Of a stretch of 64,000 bases of DNA, positions 35,581-43,000 are shown in pieces. The notes below the pieces were generated by a model. It was given only the letters and a program-made list of their open reading frames with translations. It did not search any database and was not told the DNA's origin. The position numbers and the translations under genes are program-made. The stretch lies in assembly GCA_947570625.1 (NCBI GenBank), contig CANOUP010000006.1, positions 1 through 64,000 of the forward strand, written 5' to 3'. The DNA comes from an uncultured Clostridia bacterium (GTDB taxonomy: Bacteria; Bacillota; Clostridia; Christensenellales; Borkfalkiaceae). The stretch's first letter is position 1, and every line of letters begins with the position of its first letter.

Positions 35581-35588
35581 GAAAAATC

Positions 35589-35618
35589 AATTCGCCCGCA
35601 CATATGTGCGGGCGAATT
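35589..35618. terminator. Bidirectional terminator, 30-bp perfect palindrome
   Basis: Two 15-nt arms (AATTCGCCCGCACAT and its complement) with A/T flanks. It ends the small gene on the plus strand and the nad operon on the minus strand, directly abutting the niaR stop. Confidence 0.9.
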
Positions 35619-36128
35619 TTAAATTTCAATTAAAAAACCGCGTTTGCGCAGCTCCCGTTCTATCGCGTCCAGCGCCTGTTCGCTGTCCGCCGTGACGTTG
35701 TGGTAATGGTATCCGTCGGTGACCGCCATAAGGGGTTTGGAAGCGCCCGACACAAGCGAGCGGTAAAGCTCTTCGACGTGCGTCCTGCTGTACAGCCCCA
35801 GCCTTGCCGAAATTTTGCCGTACACCCTGTGATTGACGAACACGTCCTCTATGCGCCCGCCCAGCTCGATTATAAGCGCGCCCTCTTCGACCAGCTCGTC
35901 GAAGGCGTGGCGACACTTGAAAATGCGCGTTGCCTGCGGTTTACCGCTTAGCACATAACCGCGGTTTGTGGACGTTATGTCGTAACCGTTGGCGCGGAGT
36001 ATGGCTATATCCTGGACTATGACCTGACGTGATACGGCGAACCTTTCGCTGAGCATATTGGCGGGTATAGGGTTGTCGGTATTGCCCAAAAGGCTGAGTA
36101 TCTCCTGCCTGCGCTTTTCCCCTCTCAT
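35619..36128 (-). CDS. niaR: NiaR-type NAD biosynthesis repressor (HTH + 3H domain)
   Basis: 169 residues. An N-terminal winged helix (residues about 5-60, PANMLSERFAVSRQVIVQDIAILRANGYDI) is followed by the 3H domain, named for three conserved His; CRHAFDEL, VNHRVYG and DGYHYHNV carry them. Known NiaR proteins bind niacin as co-repressor and shut off nad and niacin-uptake genes. It is the last gene of nadB-nadC-niaR, so it probably represses its own operon through the palindrome at 38351-38376. AAGGGGG ribosome site. Confidence 0.93.
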   Translation of the reverse strand: MRGEKRRQEILSLLGNTDNPIPANMLSERFAVSRQVIVQDIAILRANGYDITSTNRGYVLSGKPQATRIFKCRHAFDELVEEGALIIELGGRIEDVFVNHRVYGKISARLGLYSRTHVEELYRSLVSGASKPLMAVTDGYHYHNVTADSEQALDAIERELRKRGFLIEI

Positions 36129-36140
36129 TGTTCCCCCTTA

Positions 36141-36161
36141 CTTCCCCGTCACAGGGGGAAG
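36141..36161 (+). terminator. Terminator-like hairpin between nadC and niaR, facing against the operon
   Basis: Arms CTTCCCC and GGGGAAG with a 7-nt loop, followed by seven T on the plus strand only. It would stop antisense transcripts, not the operon. On the minus strand it sits just before the niaR ribosome site. Confidence 0.5.
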
Positions 36162-36166
36162 TTTTT

Positions 36167-37021
36167 TTATATTCTTTTAAGATTTTTAAGCGACAAATCG
36201 AGAATGGGCGCCGAGTGGGTTAAAGCACCGCTGGAAATAAAGTCTACCCCGCTGTCGATTATGCTTGCTATATTTTCCTTGGTCACGTTTCCGCTCGACT
36301 CGGTAAGCGCCCTGCCGTCTATCAGCGCAACCGCCTTTTTCATCTCTTCCGGCGTCATATTGTCAAGCATTATTATGTCCGCGCCCGCCTCGACGGCTTC
36401 ACGGCACATTTCCAGGTTTTCTACTTCCACCTCTATTCTTCTGACGAAAGGCGCGTACTCCCTCGCAAGCTCTACGGCGCGTTTAATCCCGCCCGCCGCG
36501 CTTATGTGGTTATCCTTCAACAGCACCCCGTCGGAAAGGTTATAACGGTGGTTGCACCCCCCGCCGATTTTTACGGCGTACTTTTCGAATATGCGCATAT
36601 TCGGGGTGGTCTTTCTCGTATCGAGAAGTTTTGCCTTGCTCCCTTTGAGAAGGCTGACCGTCTGCGCGGTGTAAGTGGCTATTCCGCTCATTCTCTGCAA
36701 ATAGTTAAGCGCCGTGCGCTCGCCCGATAAAAGCACGCGTATGTCGCCCGTAATCTCCGCGACGAGCATACCTTTTTTAACGGCTTCGCCCTCTTTGACG
36801 TAGAACTCGAACGCCGTCTGCGGGTCGAGAAGCTCGAACACTCTCCTGAATACGGGCAGTCCGCATATAACGCCTTCGGCTTTTGCGATAAGCTGAACCC
36901 TGCCTTCCGTCCTCTCCTTGAAAATGGCGTTTGTCGAAACGTCCTCGCTTGTGATATCTTCCCTGAGCGCCGATTTTATCAACTCGTCGGCGACAATTAC
37001 GTCGGTTACGGGATTAAGCAT
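36167..37021 (-). CDS. nadC: Nicotinate-nucleotide pyrophosphorylase (quinolinate phosphoribosyltransferase)
   Basis: 284 residues, normal length. It makes nicotinate mononucleotide from quinolinate and PRPP with loss of CO2. ERTALNYLQRMSGIAT, LDTRKTTPNMRIFEKYAV, GGGCNHRYNLSDGVLLKDNH and the C-terminal ISSGALTHSAPILDLSL are diagnostic. GAAGGAG site. It overlaps the nadB stop by 8 nt. Confidence 0.98.
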   Translation of the reverse strand: MLNPVTDVIVADELIKSALREDITSEDVSTNAIFKERTEGRVQLIAKAEGVICGLPVFRRVFELLDPQTAFEFYVKEGEAVKKGMLVAEITGDIRVLLSGERTALNYLQRMSGIATYTAQTVSLLKGSKAKLLDTRKTTPNMRIFEKYAVKIGGGCNHRYNLSDGVLLKDNHISAAGGIKRAVELAREYAPFVRRIEVEVENLEMCREAVEAGADIIMLDNMTPEEMKKAVALIDGRALTESSGNVTKENIASIIDSGVDFISSGALTHSAPILDLSLKNLKRI

Positions 37022-38306
37022 TTTTTATCTCCTTCAATAACATTTGTTTATATTCGGCAAGCAGGTTATCCGGGTCGGAATAATCTCCTGCGCAAATTGC
37101 TCTGATTGCGGTTTCGCCCTCTTCCTCGGACGCTTTTACATAGTTCGCGCCTATATACCGCGCGGCGCGTTCGGCGAACAGCAGACTTTCCAAAAGCGAA
37201 TTAGAGGCAAGCCTGTTGGCGCCGTGCACTCCGTTACAGCACGTTTCGCCGACGGCGAAAAGTCTGTCCATAGTCGTCCTGCCGTCAAGCCCGCTCCTTA
37301 TACCGCCCATAAAATAGTGCTGAGCGGGAACGACGGGGACGCACTCCTTAAACACGTCAATCCCCTCCTCCGCGCACCTGCCCACTATCGTGGGGAAATG
37401 CGAGCGCACTTCCTCTTCGGGTATGGGGCGCATATCCAGCCATACGTGCGGGGTGCCGTCCTTTTTCATCTGCCTGATAATTTCCGCCGTTACCACGTCG
37501 CGGGGTTGAAGCTCGTCGGTAAAGCGGTTGAAATTCTTGTCGAGAAGGTGCGCACCCTCGCCCCTGACCGATTCGGAAATGAGAAAGCACCTGCCCGATT
37601 TTTCCGAATACAGCGTCGTGGGGTGAATCTGTATATAGTTGATATTGTCGACGGCGACGCCGTGTTTAAGACAGATTGCAACCCCGTCGCCCGTAAGTAT
37701 GCGGAAGTTGGTGGACTTTTCGAAAATTCCGCCTATCCCCCCGCACGCCAGAACGGTGTAGTCAGATAAAATATATCTGACCTCGCCCGTCTTTTTTTCG
37801 AGCACGACCGCGCCCAGACATCTCCCGCCCGAAACTATTATGTCGAGCAGTACCGTCCTTTCCGCAATCTCCGCGTTGTCCAGCGCACGGACGGCGTCCA
37901 TAAGCTTTGAGGTAATCTCCCTGCCCGTGCAGTCCTCGTGAAAGAGAATACGGTTTCTCGAATGTCCGCCTTCGCGCGTCGAGGCGAGCGAACCGTCCGC
38001 GTTGCGCTGAAATTCCACGCCAAGCGCGATAAGCCCGTCTGTCACCGCGGGGGAGTTTCTAATCATGCACTCCACCGCTTCCGGCGAGTTTTCGCCGTGA
38101 CCGGCGCGCATCGTGTCGGCGTAGTAGCTTTCGTAATCGTCCTCGCCCTGCAAACGGCAGATTCCGCCCTGCGCGAGATAACTGTCGCTCTTGTCGGGAG
38201 TGTCTTTACAGATAATAAGTATGTTCCTGTCCCTCGGCAGATGGAGCGCCGCGTTCAGTCCCGCAACGCCCGTACCGACTATAATAACGTCATACCTTTT
38301 TTTCAT
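37014..38306 (-). CDS. nadB: L-aspartate oxidase
   Basis: 430 residues from the ATG; a TTG 12 nt upstream is also possible, and the ribosome site is weak either way. A flavoenzyme that makes iminoaspartate for quinolinate synthesis. FAD motif GTGVAGLNAALHL at the N-terminus, GGHSRNRILFHEDCTGREI and GVHGANRLASNSLLE match NadB. It is shorter than the E. coli enzyme (about 540), lacking most of the C-terminal helical extension. First gene of nadB-nadC-niaR. The usual partner nadA (quinolinate synthase) is not in this operon. Confidence 0.97.
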   Translation of the reverse strand: MKKRYDVIIVGTGVAGLNAALHLPRDRNILIICKDTPDKSDSYLAQGGICRLQGEDDYESYYADTMRAGHGENSPEAVECMIRNSPAVTDGLIALGVEFQRNADGSLASTREGGHSRNRILFHEDCTGREITSKLMDAVRALDNAEIAERTVLLDIIVSGGRCLGAVVLEKKTGEVRYILSDYTVLACGGIGGIFEKSTNFRILTGDGVAICLKHGVAVDNINYIQIHPTTLYSEKSGRCFLISESVRGEGAHLLDKNFNRFTDELQPRDVVTAEIIRQMKKDGTPHVWLDMRPIPEEEVRSHFPTIVGRCAEEGIDVFKECVPVVPAQHYFMGGIRSGLDGRTTMDRLFAVGETCCNGVHGANRLASNSLLESLLFAERAARYIGANYVKASEEEGETAIRAICAGDYSDPDNLLAEYKQMLLKEIKNA

Positions 38307-38335
38307 AAAAATTTCCAATTTGTTTATTGAACCTA

Positions 38336-38364
38336 AGTTTACACTAAAACTTTACACCTGTCAA
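38336..38364 (-). promoter_or_regulatory. Promoter of nadB-nadC-niaR
   Basis: TTGACA and TAAACT with a 17-bp spacer on the minus strand, about 30 nt before nadB. Confidence 0.8.
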
Positions 38365-38376
38365 GTCATATGTAAA
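38351..38376. promoter_or_regulatory. Probable NiaR operator
   Basis: A 26-bp imperfect palindrome with half-sites TTTACACCTGTCA and TTTACATATGACT (9 of 13 positions match), covering the -35 box and part of the spacer. Its place before an operon ending in niaR makes NiaR the likely binder. Confidence 0.75.
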
Positions 38377-38510
38377 CATTTTTTAAAATAAAGAAAGGGC
38401 GCAGGCAGTGCCCGCGCCGACCGTAATGCGGTTTCGACAAAAGTGTATAAATTTATGCGTACTTTAATATATGAGAGGAAAATAATATAAAGCGTGTGGA
38501 GGAAACAAAA

Positions 38511-39020
38511 ATGAAATTATCTACGTTATTCGGAAAAGAAGTAACCGGACCCGCGGGGAAAAAGTGTTATATACTTTCGGTTTACGCGGACGGCGACAAG
38601 CTGTGCCGCGCCGTGCTTGCCGACGCGGGCGAAAAGGAAATTTCCGTAAACTTCAAAAACCTTTCGTTTACCAAAAATTCCGCCGTTTGCGGAGAGGGCG
38701 AAGCTCCCGCTTCGGGACAGCCTTTAAGGCTGGGCAAGCCCGTGTTCGACTATGAAGGCAACTACCTCGGCGTTCTCACCGATATGTCTTTCGAGAAGGA
38801 CGCGCTGACTTTTGCGCACGTGGGGAGCGCAAAATTTTCGGTTGGCGACATCGTGTACGGCGACGCCGTCATCGTAAAGAACAGCGCGCGCATTTTAAAA
38901 AGCAGCGTAAAAAAGAACGGTAAAGTGATTATAAGGCGAGGAACCCCGCTTACGCCCGACGTTGCCGAACGCGCGCGCAAGCACGGCGAATACGTTCAGA
39001 CCAACCTTAAAACAATTTAA
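38511..39020 (+). CDS. PRC-barrel-like hypothetical protein
   Basis: 169 residues from MKLSTLFGKEV, chosen because GGAGG lies 8 nt upstream; the longer frame starts within that site. Residues about 73-115 (LGKPVFDYEGNYLGVLTDMSF) look like a PRC-barrel, and the N-terminal half may be a second, diverged copy. The basic C-terminus (SSVKKNGKVIIRRGTPLTPDVAERARKHG) resembles a small helical tail. Related proteins take part in RNA processing, photosynthesis or sporulation; no specific role can be given. Its stop shares bases with the stop of the convergent membrane gene. Confidence 0.8.
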   Translation: MKLSTLFGKEVTGPAGKKCYILSVYADGDKLCRAVLADAGEKEISVNFKNLSFTKNSAVCGEGEAPASGQPLRLGKPVFDYEGNYLGVLTDMSFEKDALTFAHVGSAKFSVGDIVYGDAVIVKNSARILKSSVKKNGKVIIRRGTPLTPDVAERARKHGEYVQTNLKTI

Positions 39021-39625
39021 ACGTTATACTTTGCCATAAGCTTTAACAGCGCGTTGAAATTGTCGTTTAGTATATCCGTTTCCGCTGTGGAAAGATTGCC
39101 CTTCATCTGCAAAACGACGAGAGTGTTTTTAAGCTTTTCCAGCTCCTGCCTGTCGCTCTTGCCCAGACTTTTGGCAAGGAGCTTATCCGTCACCGTCATC
39201 GCATGGTCGAGGCGCACGCTTGCCTTTGCGGGCACGGTGTCGGTGCGGACGGGCGGAACGGACGGCTGCTGAGGGGGAATCGACGAGAAGGCTATCTGCG
39301 AAACGGTCTTGCGTTTGGAAGGCTTTGTAATTACGCACAGAAGACCGTACGCGAGGTAGCCGGCGCACCAGAACAGCGACGCCGCCAGTATCGAAGGCGC
39401 AAGCTCGTTCGCCGTCAAAAACCCTGCCAGCGTGACGGCGGTATACGCGTTTACAAGACACAGGAAGGGTCGTTTTGAAGCCGACCTTACCGCACCCGAA
39501 ACAAAGTTCGCGATTACCGACATCAGAAAGATTGCCGCGAACGAACCCCAGATAATCCACATAAGCGTATCGTGGGGAACAGACGAAAGTGAAGAATAAA
39601 CATTGTTGAAAAACTGAGAAATCAT
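39017..39625 (-). CDS. Hypothetical membrane protein with C-terminal helical domain
   Basis: 202 residues. Two or three membrane segments are seen at about 20-45 and 60-100. A Pro-rich linker (IPPQQPSVPPV) leads to a soluble helical domain of about 70 residues (LGKSDRQELEKLKNTLVVLQ...LLKLMAKYNV). No ribosome site is visible: the ATG is preceded by TATAAT ending 7 nt away and by the 3' arm of a hairpin. It follows addA and may be co-transcribed, or have a leaderless mRNA from this -10 box, although no good -35 box exists. It overlaps the plus-strand gene tail-to-tail by 4 nt. Family not recognised. Confidence 0.8.
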   Translation of the reverse strand: MISQFFNNVYSSLSSVPHDTLMWIIWGSFAAIFLMSVIANFVSGAVRSASKRPFLCLVNAYTAVTLAGFLTANELAPSILAASLFWCAGYLAYGLLCVITKPSKRKTVSQIAFSSIPPQQPSVPPVRTDTVPAKASVRLDHAMTVTDKLLAKSLGKSDRQELEKLKNTLVVLQMKGNLSTAETDILNDNFNALLKLMAKYNV

Positions 39626-39634
39626 ATGAAAATT

Positions 39635-39667
39635 ATATCCGCCTTATCTGCGCGATAAGGCGGATAT
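39635..39667. promoter_or_regulatory. Hairpin between addA and the membrane gene
   Basis: Perfect 14-bp arms (ATATCCGCCTTATC and complement) with a 5-nt loop. The 3' arm on the minus strand ends in TATAAT. It may be a weak addA terminator (followed only by AATTTT) or may control the next gene's start. Confidence 0.6.
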
Positions 39668-39694
39668 TTTGTCGTTTTATAAAATAATTTGCCG

Positions 39695-42600
39695 TCAGAG
39701 TTCAATATAACTTCCCGTAAATATGTTGACTATGGCGGTTTCGATACTGCTCTCGGCAACCTTCATAATAACCGACACGGCTTTTTTGTACAGCGCAAGC
39801 TGACGGGAATACCTGTCTTTAAGCCTCTCGTCCGACTTTGAAGAATACTTGTAATCTATTATCCTGTACCCCCTGTCCGTCTGCGCGAGAAGGTCTATCG
39901 CTCCCTGCAAAAGTATGCCGTCGCGCGCGTCCGTATCCAATACTTCGTTTGCGGGCAGACGGCAGAGAAACTCCCTTTCCCTGTACACTACACCTTCCGC
40001 AAGCCCTTCGAAAACGGGCGAACACAGTATTTTTTTTATGTGGTTTGCGTCTAAAATATCGAATTGACCGCGGGATATGCGCCCGCTATCGAGAAATTCT
40101 TTAAGTTCGGCGGTTATTCCCACAATGTCCTTGACGGAAAAATCGCACAGTTCCAGAAACCTGTGATAGGCTATACCGCGCTCCGCGCCCGTTTCCTCTT
40201 CGCCCGTAAAAAGCTCCCGAGGGCGGTAATACGCTTCGTCCTCCGCCATGCGCATAAGCGCGGAAGCCGAGCTCTTTACGGGCAGGTTTACGCTGTTCGC
40301 AAAGGCATATTCCCGCATGAACCGCTCTTCTATGGCTGTTTTGACGTTTTCGTCGGGTCTTGAAATAAGCTTCTGCTTCTCCTCCCTGCCGAATTCCTGC
40401 AAAGGAGGCATTACCTCTGGCGAAAAGGCGGATATGTCGAAAAGCTCGGAATACGAGCTTGCGGACGAGGTTCCGCCCCTGTCGAAGGGACGCGCTTCCT
40501 GCGCCATTATATGCAGACGGCACATAGCGCGCGTGCATGCCACATAAAACAGATTCATTTCGTTTTTCAGCTCTTCGCGCGCGGATATGTCGGAGATAAG
40601 CCTGCGCACAAGCGTAGTTCCGTACGTCATGTCGCTGTCGTCGAAGCACCTGGGCGCAAAGCCGTACTTCTCGTCGTAGGGCATTTCGTAAGCCTCCCTG
40701 CCCTTAAACTGCGCGCATATATCTGCTATTATGACGACGGGGAACTCAAGCCCCTTGGAAGCGTGCATAGTCATAATTTTAATGCTGTCCGAAAGCGCGG
40801 GGGCGGGCGCGGAAATTTCGTAACCTTCCTTGATTTTTCGAAGAAGTTCACTAACGCTTATGCCGGCGCCCTCCGACGCCAACCGCCTGACGTTTTTAAG
40901 CTTTTCACCGTTGCCCGCGGAATATACCGCCTCCAATCCCGTAATTTCGAGAATTTTATCTATTATCGCGGAAGCGTCGAGTATTTCCGAAAGCCCGCGG
41001 AGCCTGTCGGCGCAAGCGTAAAAATCGTTGAGTTTACGGGCGGTTTCGTCCCTGTAACGCTCGGCGTATTTTTTACAGCACTGCGGAAAGGTAAGCCCGA
41101 AAGACTTTTTCCCCGCTATCCTTATCGAAGCCAGCCCGTCGCACGTCAGCCCGCCCAGAGGCGACAAGAGAGCGGTGGCTAACGGTATGTCCTGTTCGGC
41201 GTTGTCGAGGAAGGCAAGTATGTCCAGCATCTCCTTGACTTCGGGGCGCGCCGTTATGTCGGCTTCCTTCGCGCCCGATACGCTGTATCCCGCGTCCGTC
41301 AGCGTCCGCACAATCTCCTCCGCGCTTTTGTTGCGCTTACGCGTAAGTATGCAGATATCGCCACAACGCGTGTCGGTGTATTCGCCCGTCTTTAAATCGA
41401 AGTGTTTGTTTTTGAGTTCGCGCTTGACTATTTCAAGCACGGCGAGCCCTTCGCGAGTGTGCCTGACGGCGCGCCCGCCGCCGGTTACCGAATACACGCC
41501 AAGCTCGCCCCTCTCTTCCGTTTCCTTGCCGAAGATATGAATTTCCGAACTGCCGAACCCGGCGGGATACCCCCCGCCCCTGAGCATTATGCCCGCGGGC
41601 GAATAGTCGAACCCGCAACTCCTCGACGTCATTATCCCCGAAAACGCTGTGTTGACGAAATCGAGCACGCCGTCGGACGAGCGGAAGTTTGACGACAGCC
41701 TCAGCGCGCTTCCCTCTCCGCTTTCGAGGCGGTTGAACTTTTCCGCAAAGAACAGGGAACGGCTTCCCCTGAATCCGTAAATCGCCTGTTTGACGTCGCC
41801 GACGAGAAAGACGTTACTCCCGCCTATTTGGGAAATAATTTCTTCCTGCACGGGGTTTACGTCCTGATACTCGTCCACGAACACGCAGGAAAATCCCGCG
41901 CTCAATTCATTCTTCACCCTTTCGTCTTTGAGAAGTTCGAGGGTCAGGTGTTCGAGGTCGTTGTAGTCAAGCTTGTTCTCGGCGCGCTTGACGGCGGTGT
42001 ACTCTTCGTCGAAATCGGCAAGCGCACGCGCAAACGCGCGCGCCGTAATTCCGCTCTCGAAAAAGCGCTTCTTTTCCGTTTCGCGGTCGGCTATGTCGCC
42101 GCGCGCCTTTTTGTACGCGGAAGCGACCGAGTCCCTGAACTCTTTGAAAACAGCCCCCGCAATCTTATCCTCATCCGTCCTGTCGGCGGGCTTGCGCGTC
42201 TGAGTGAGCGGGGGCAGGGGGGCGAACAAATCGGACCTCGAAGCCTCGTCGAGGGCGGACAACATTTCGTCGAGAATATTGAAATATTCCTCACGCCCGC
42301 ACTCGAAGGTGCGTACAAACTCTTCCGTCTGTTTTTTCAGCGCCACGAACTTTTCCGCCGAGCGCCTGCCGACAATCCCGCATATCTCTTCGAAGCCCCC
42401 GTCGGTGTACAACCTGTCCGTCCTGCTTTCCAAATCTTTATACCCGACGGTCATTCTCATTTTTTCGTAAGAAGAAAGTATAAGATTTTTCAGATAGCCG
42501 TCGCTTCGTTTCCTTCTGTAAAACTTCAACAGCCTGATAAACTCGGGATTGTTTTCTTTATAGTATCTTTCGAAGAGCGTATCCAGCGCTTCGGCTTTGT

Positions 42601-43000
42601 ACTCCTTCGCATCGGCGTCGTCGGAAGAAATAATGTCGAAAGCGCCGTCTATGCCGACGGCGTAAAAATACGTGCGCAAAAGTTTTGCGCAGAACGCGTG
42701 TATAGTCGAAATGTTCGCCGAAGAAATTTTCGAAAGCTGTACTTTGAGCATGGCGCGCTTTTCCTCGCTTGCGGCGTTATGCACCGCCTCGATAACCGCG
42801 GTGCGGAGCTTGTCCTTCATCTGCGAGGCCGCCTTTTTGGTAAAGGTGACTGCGAGCACGCTGTCGAGGTCGACCCCGTTCTCTATCGCCGAAACAAGCT
42901 TTCTTATCATAACGAAAGTTTTTCCGCTTCCCGCCGAGGCGGAAACAATTGTCCTGCCAGCGCTCTCTATCGCCTTTTTCTGTTCGTCGGTAAGATTCAT
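39695..43000 (-). CDS. addA: ATP-dependent helicase/nuclease subunit A
   Basis: 1101 residues from MNLTDEQKKAIE, with a G-rich site upstream; the longer frame lies inside addB. UvrD-type helicase with Walker A ASAGSGKT at residues 21-28 and Walker B CVFVDEYQDVNP. Motif VI lies in the MNLFYVACTRAMCRLHI region. The C-terminal RecB-type nuclease holds LLQGAIDLLAQ, IDYKYSS and RQLALYKKA (Asp, Asp-x-Lys, Gln). With AddB it resects double-strand breaks and yields RecA-loading 3' ends. The ATG overlaps the addB stop by 4 nt. Confidence 0.96.
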   Translation of the reverse strand: MNLTDEQKKAIESAGRTIVSASAGSGKTFVMIRKLVSAIENGVDLDSVLAVTFTKKAASQMKDKLRTAVIEAVHNAASEEKRAMLKVQLSKISSANISTIHAFCAKLLRTYFYAVGIDGAFDIISSDDADAKEYKAEALDTLFERYYKENNPEFIRLLKFYRRKRSDGYLKNLILSSYEKMRMTVGYKDLESRTDRLYTDGGFEEICGIVGRRSAEKFVALKKQTEEFVRTFECGREEYFNILDEMLSALDEASRSDLFAPLPPLTQTRKPADRTDEDKIAGAVFKEFRDSVASAYKKARGDIADRETEKKRFFESGITARAFARALADFDEEYTAVKRAENKLDYNDLEHLTLELLKDERVKNELSAGFSCVFVDEYQDVNPVQEEIISQIGGSNVFLVGDVKQAIYGFRGSRSLFFAEKFNRLESGEGSALRLSSNFRSSDGVLDFVNTAFSGIMTSRSCGFDYSPAGIMLRGGGYPAGFGSSEIHIFGKETEERGELGVYSVTGGGRAVRHTREGLAVLEIVKRELKNKHFDLKTGEYTDTRCGDICILTRKRNKSAEEIVRTLTDAGYSVSGAKEADITARPEVKEMLDILAFLDNAEQDIPLATALLSPLGGLTCDGLASIRIAGKKSFGLTFPQCCKKYAERYRDETARKLNDFYACADRLRGLSEILDASAIIDKILEITGLEAVYSAGNGEKLKNVRRLASEGAGISVSELLRKIKEGYEISAPAPALSDSIKIMTMHASKGLEFPVVIIADICAQFKGREAYEMPYDEKYGFAPRCFDDSDMTYGTTLVRRLISDISAREELKNEMNLFYVACTRAMCRLHIMAQEARPFDRGGTSSASSYSELFDISAFSPEVMPPLQEFGREEKQKLISRPDENVKTAIEERFMREYAFANSVNLPVKSSASALMRMAEDEAYYRPRELFTGEEETGAERGIAYHRFLELCDFSVKDIVGITAELKEFLDSGRISRGQFDILDANHIKKILCSPVFEGLAEGVVYREREFLCRLPANEVLDTDARDGILLQGAIDLLAQTDRGYRIIDYKYSSKSDERLKDRYSRQLALYKKAVSVIMKVAESSIETAIVNIFTGSYIEL

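Noticed and set aside
38398..38417. GC-rich inverted repeat downstream of the nad promoter on the plus strand as a terminator
   Set aside because: The arms are short and there is no T-run; no gene ends there.
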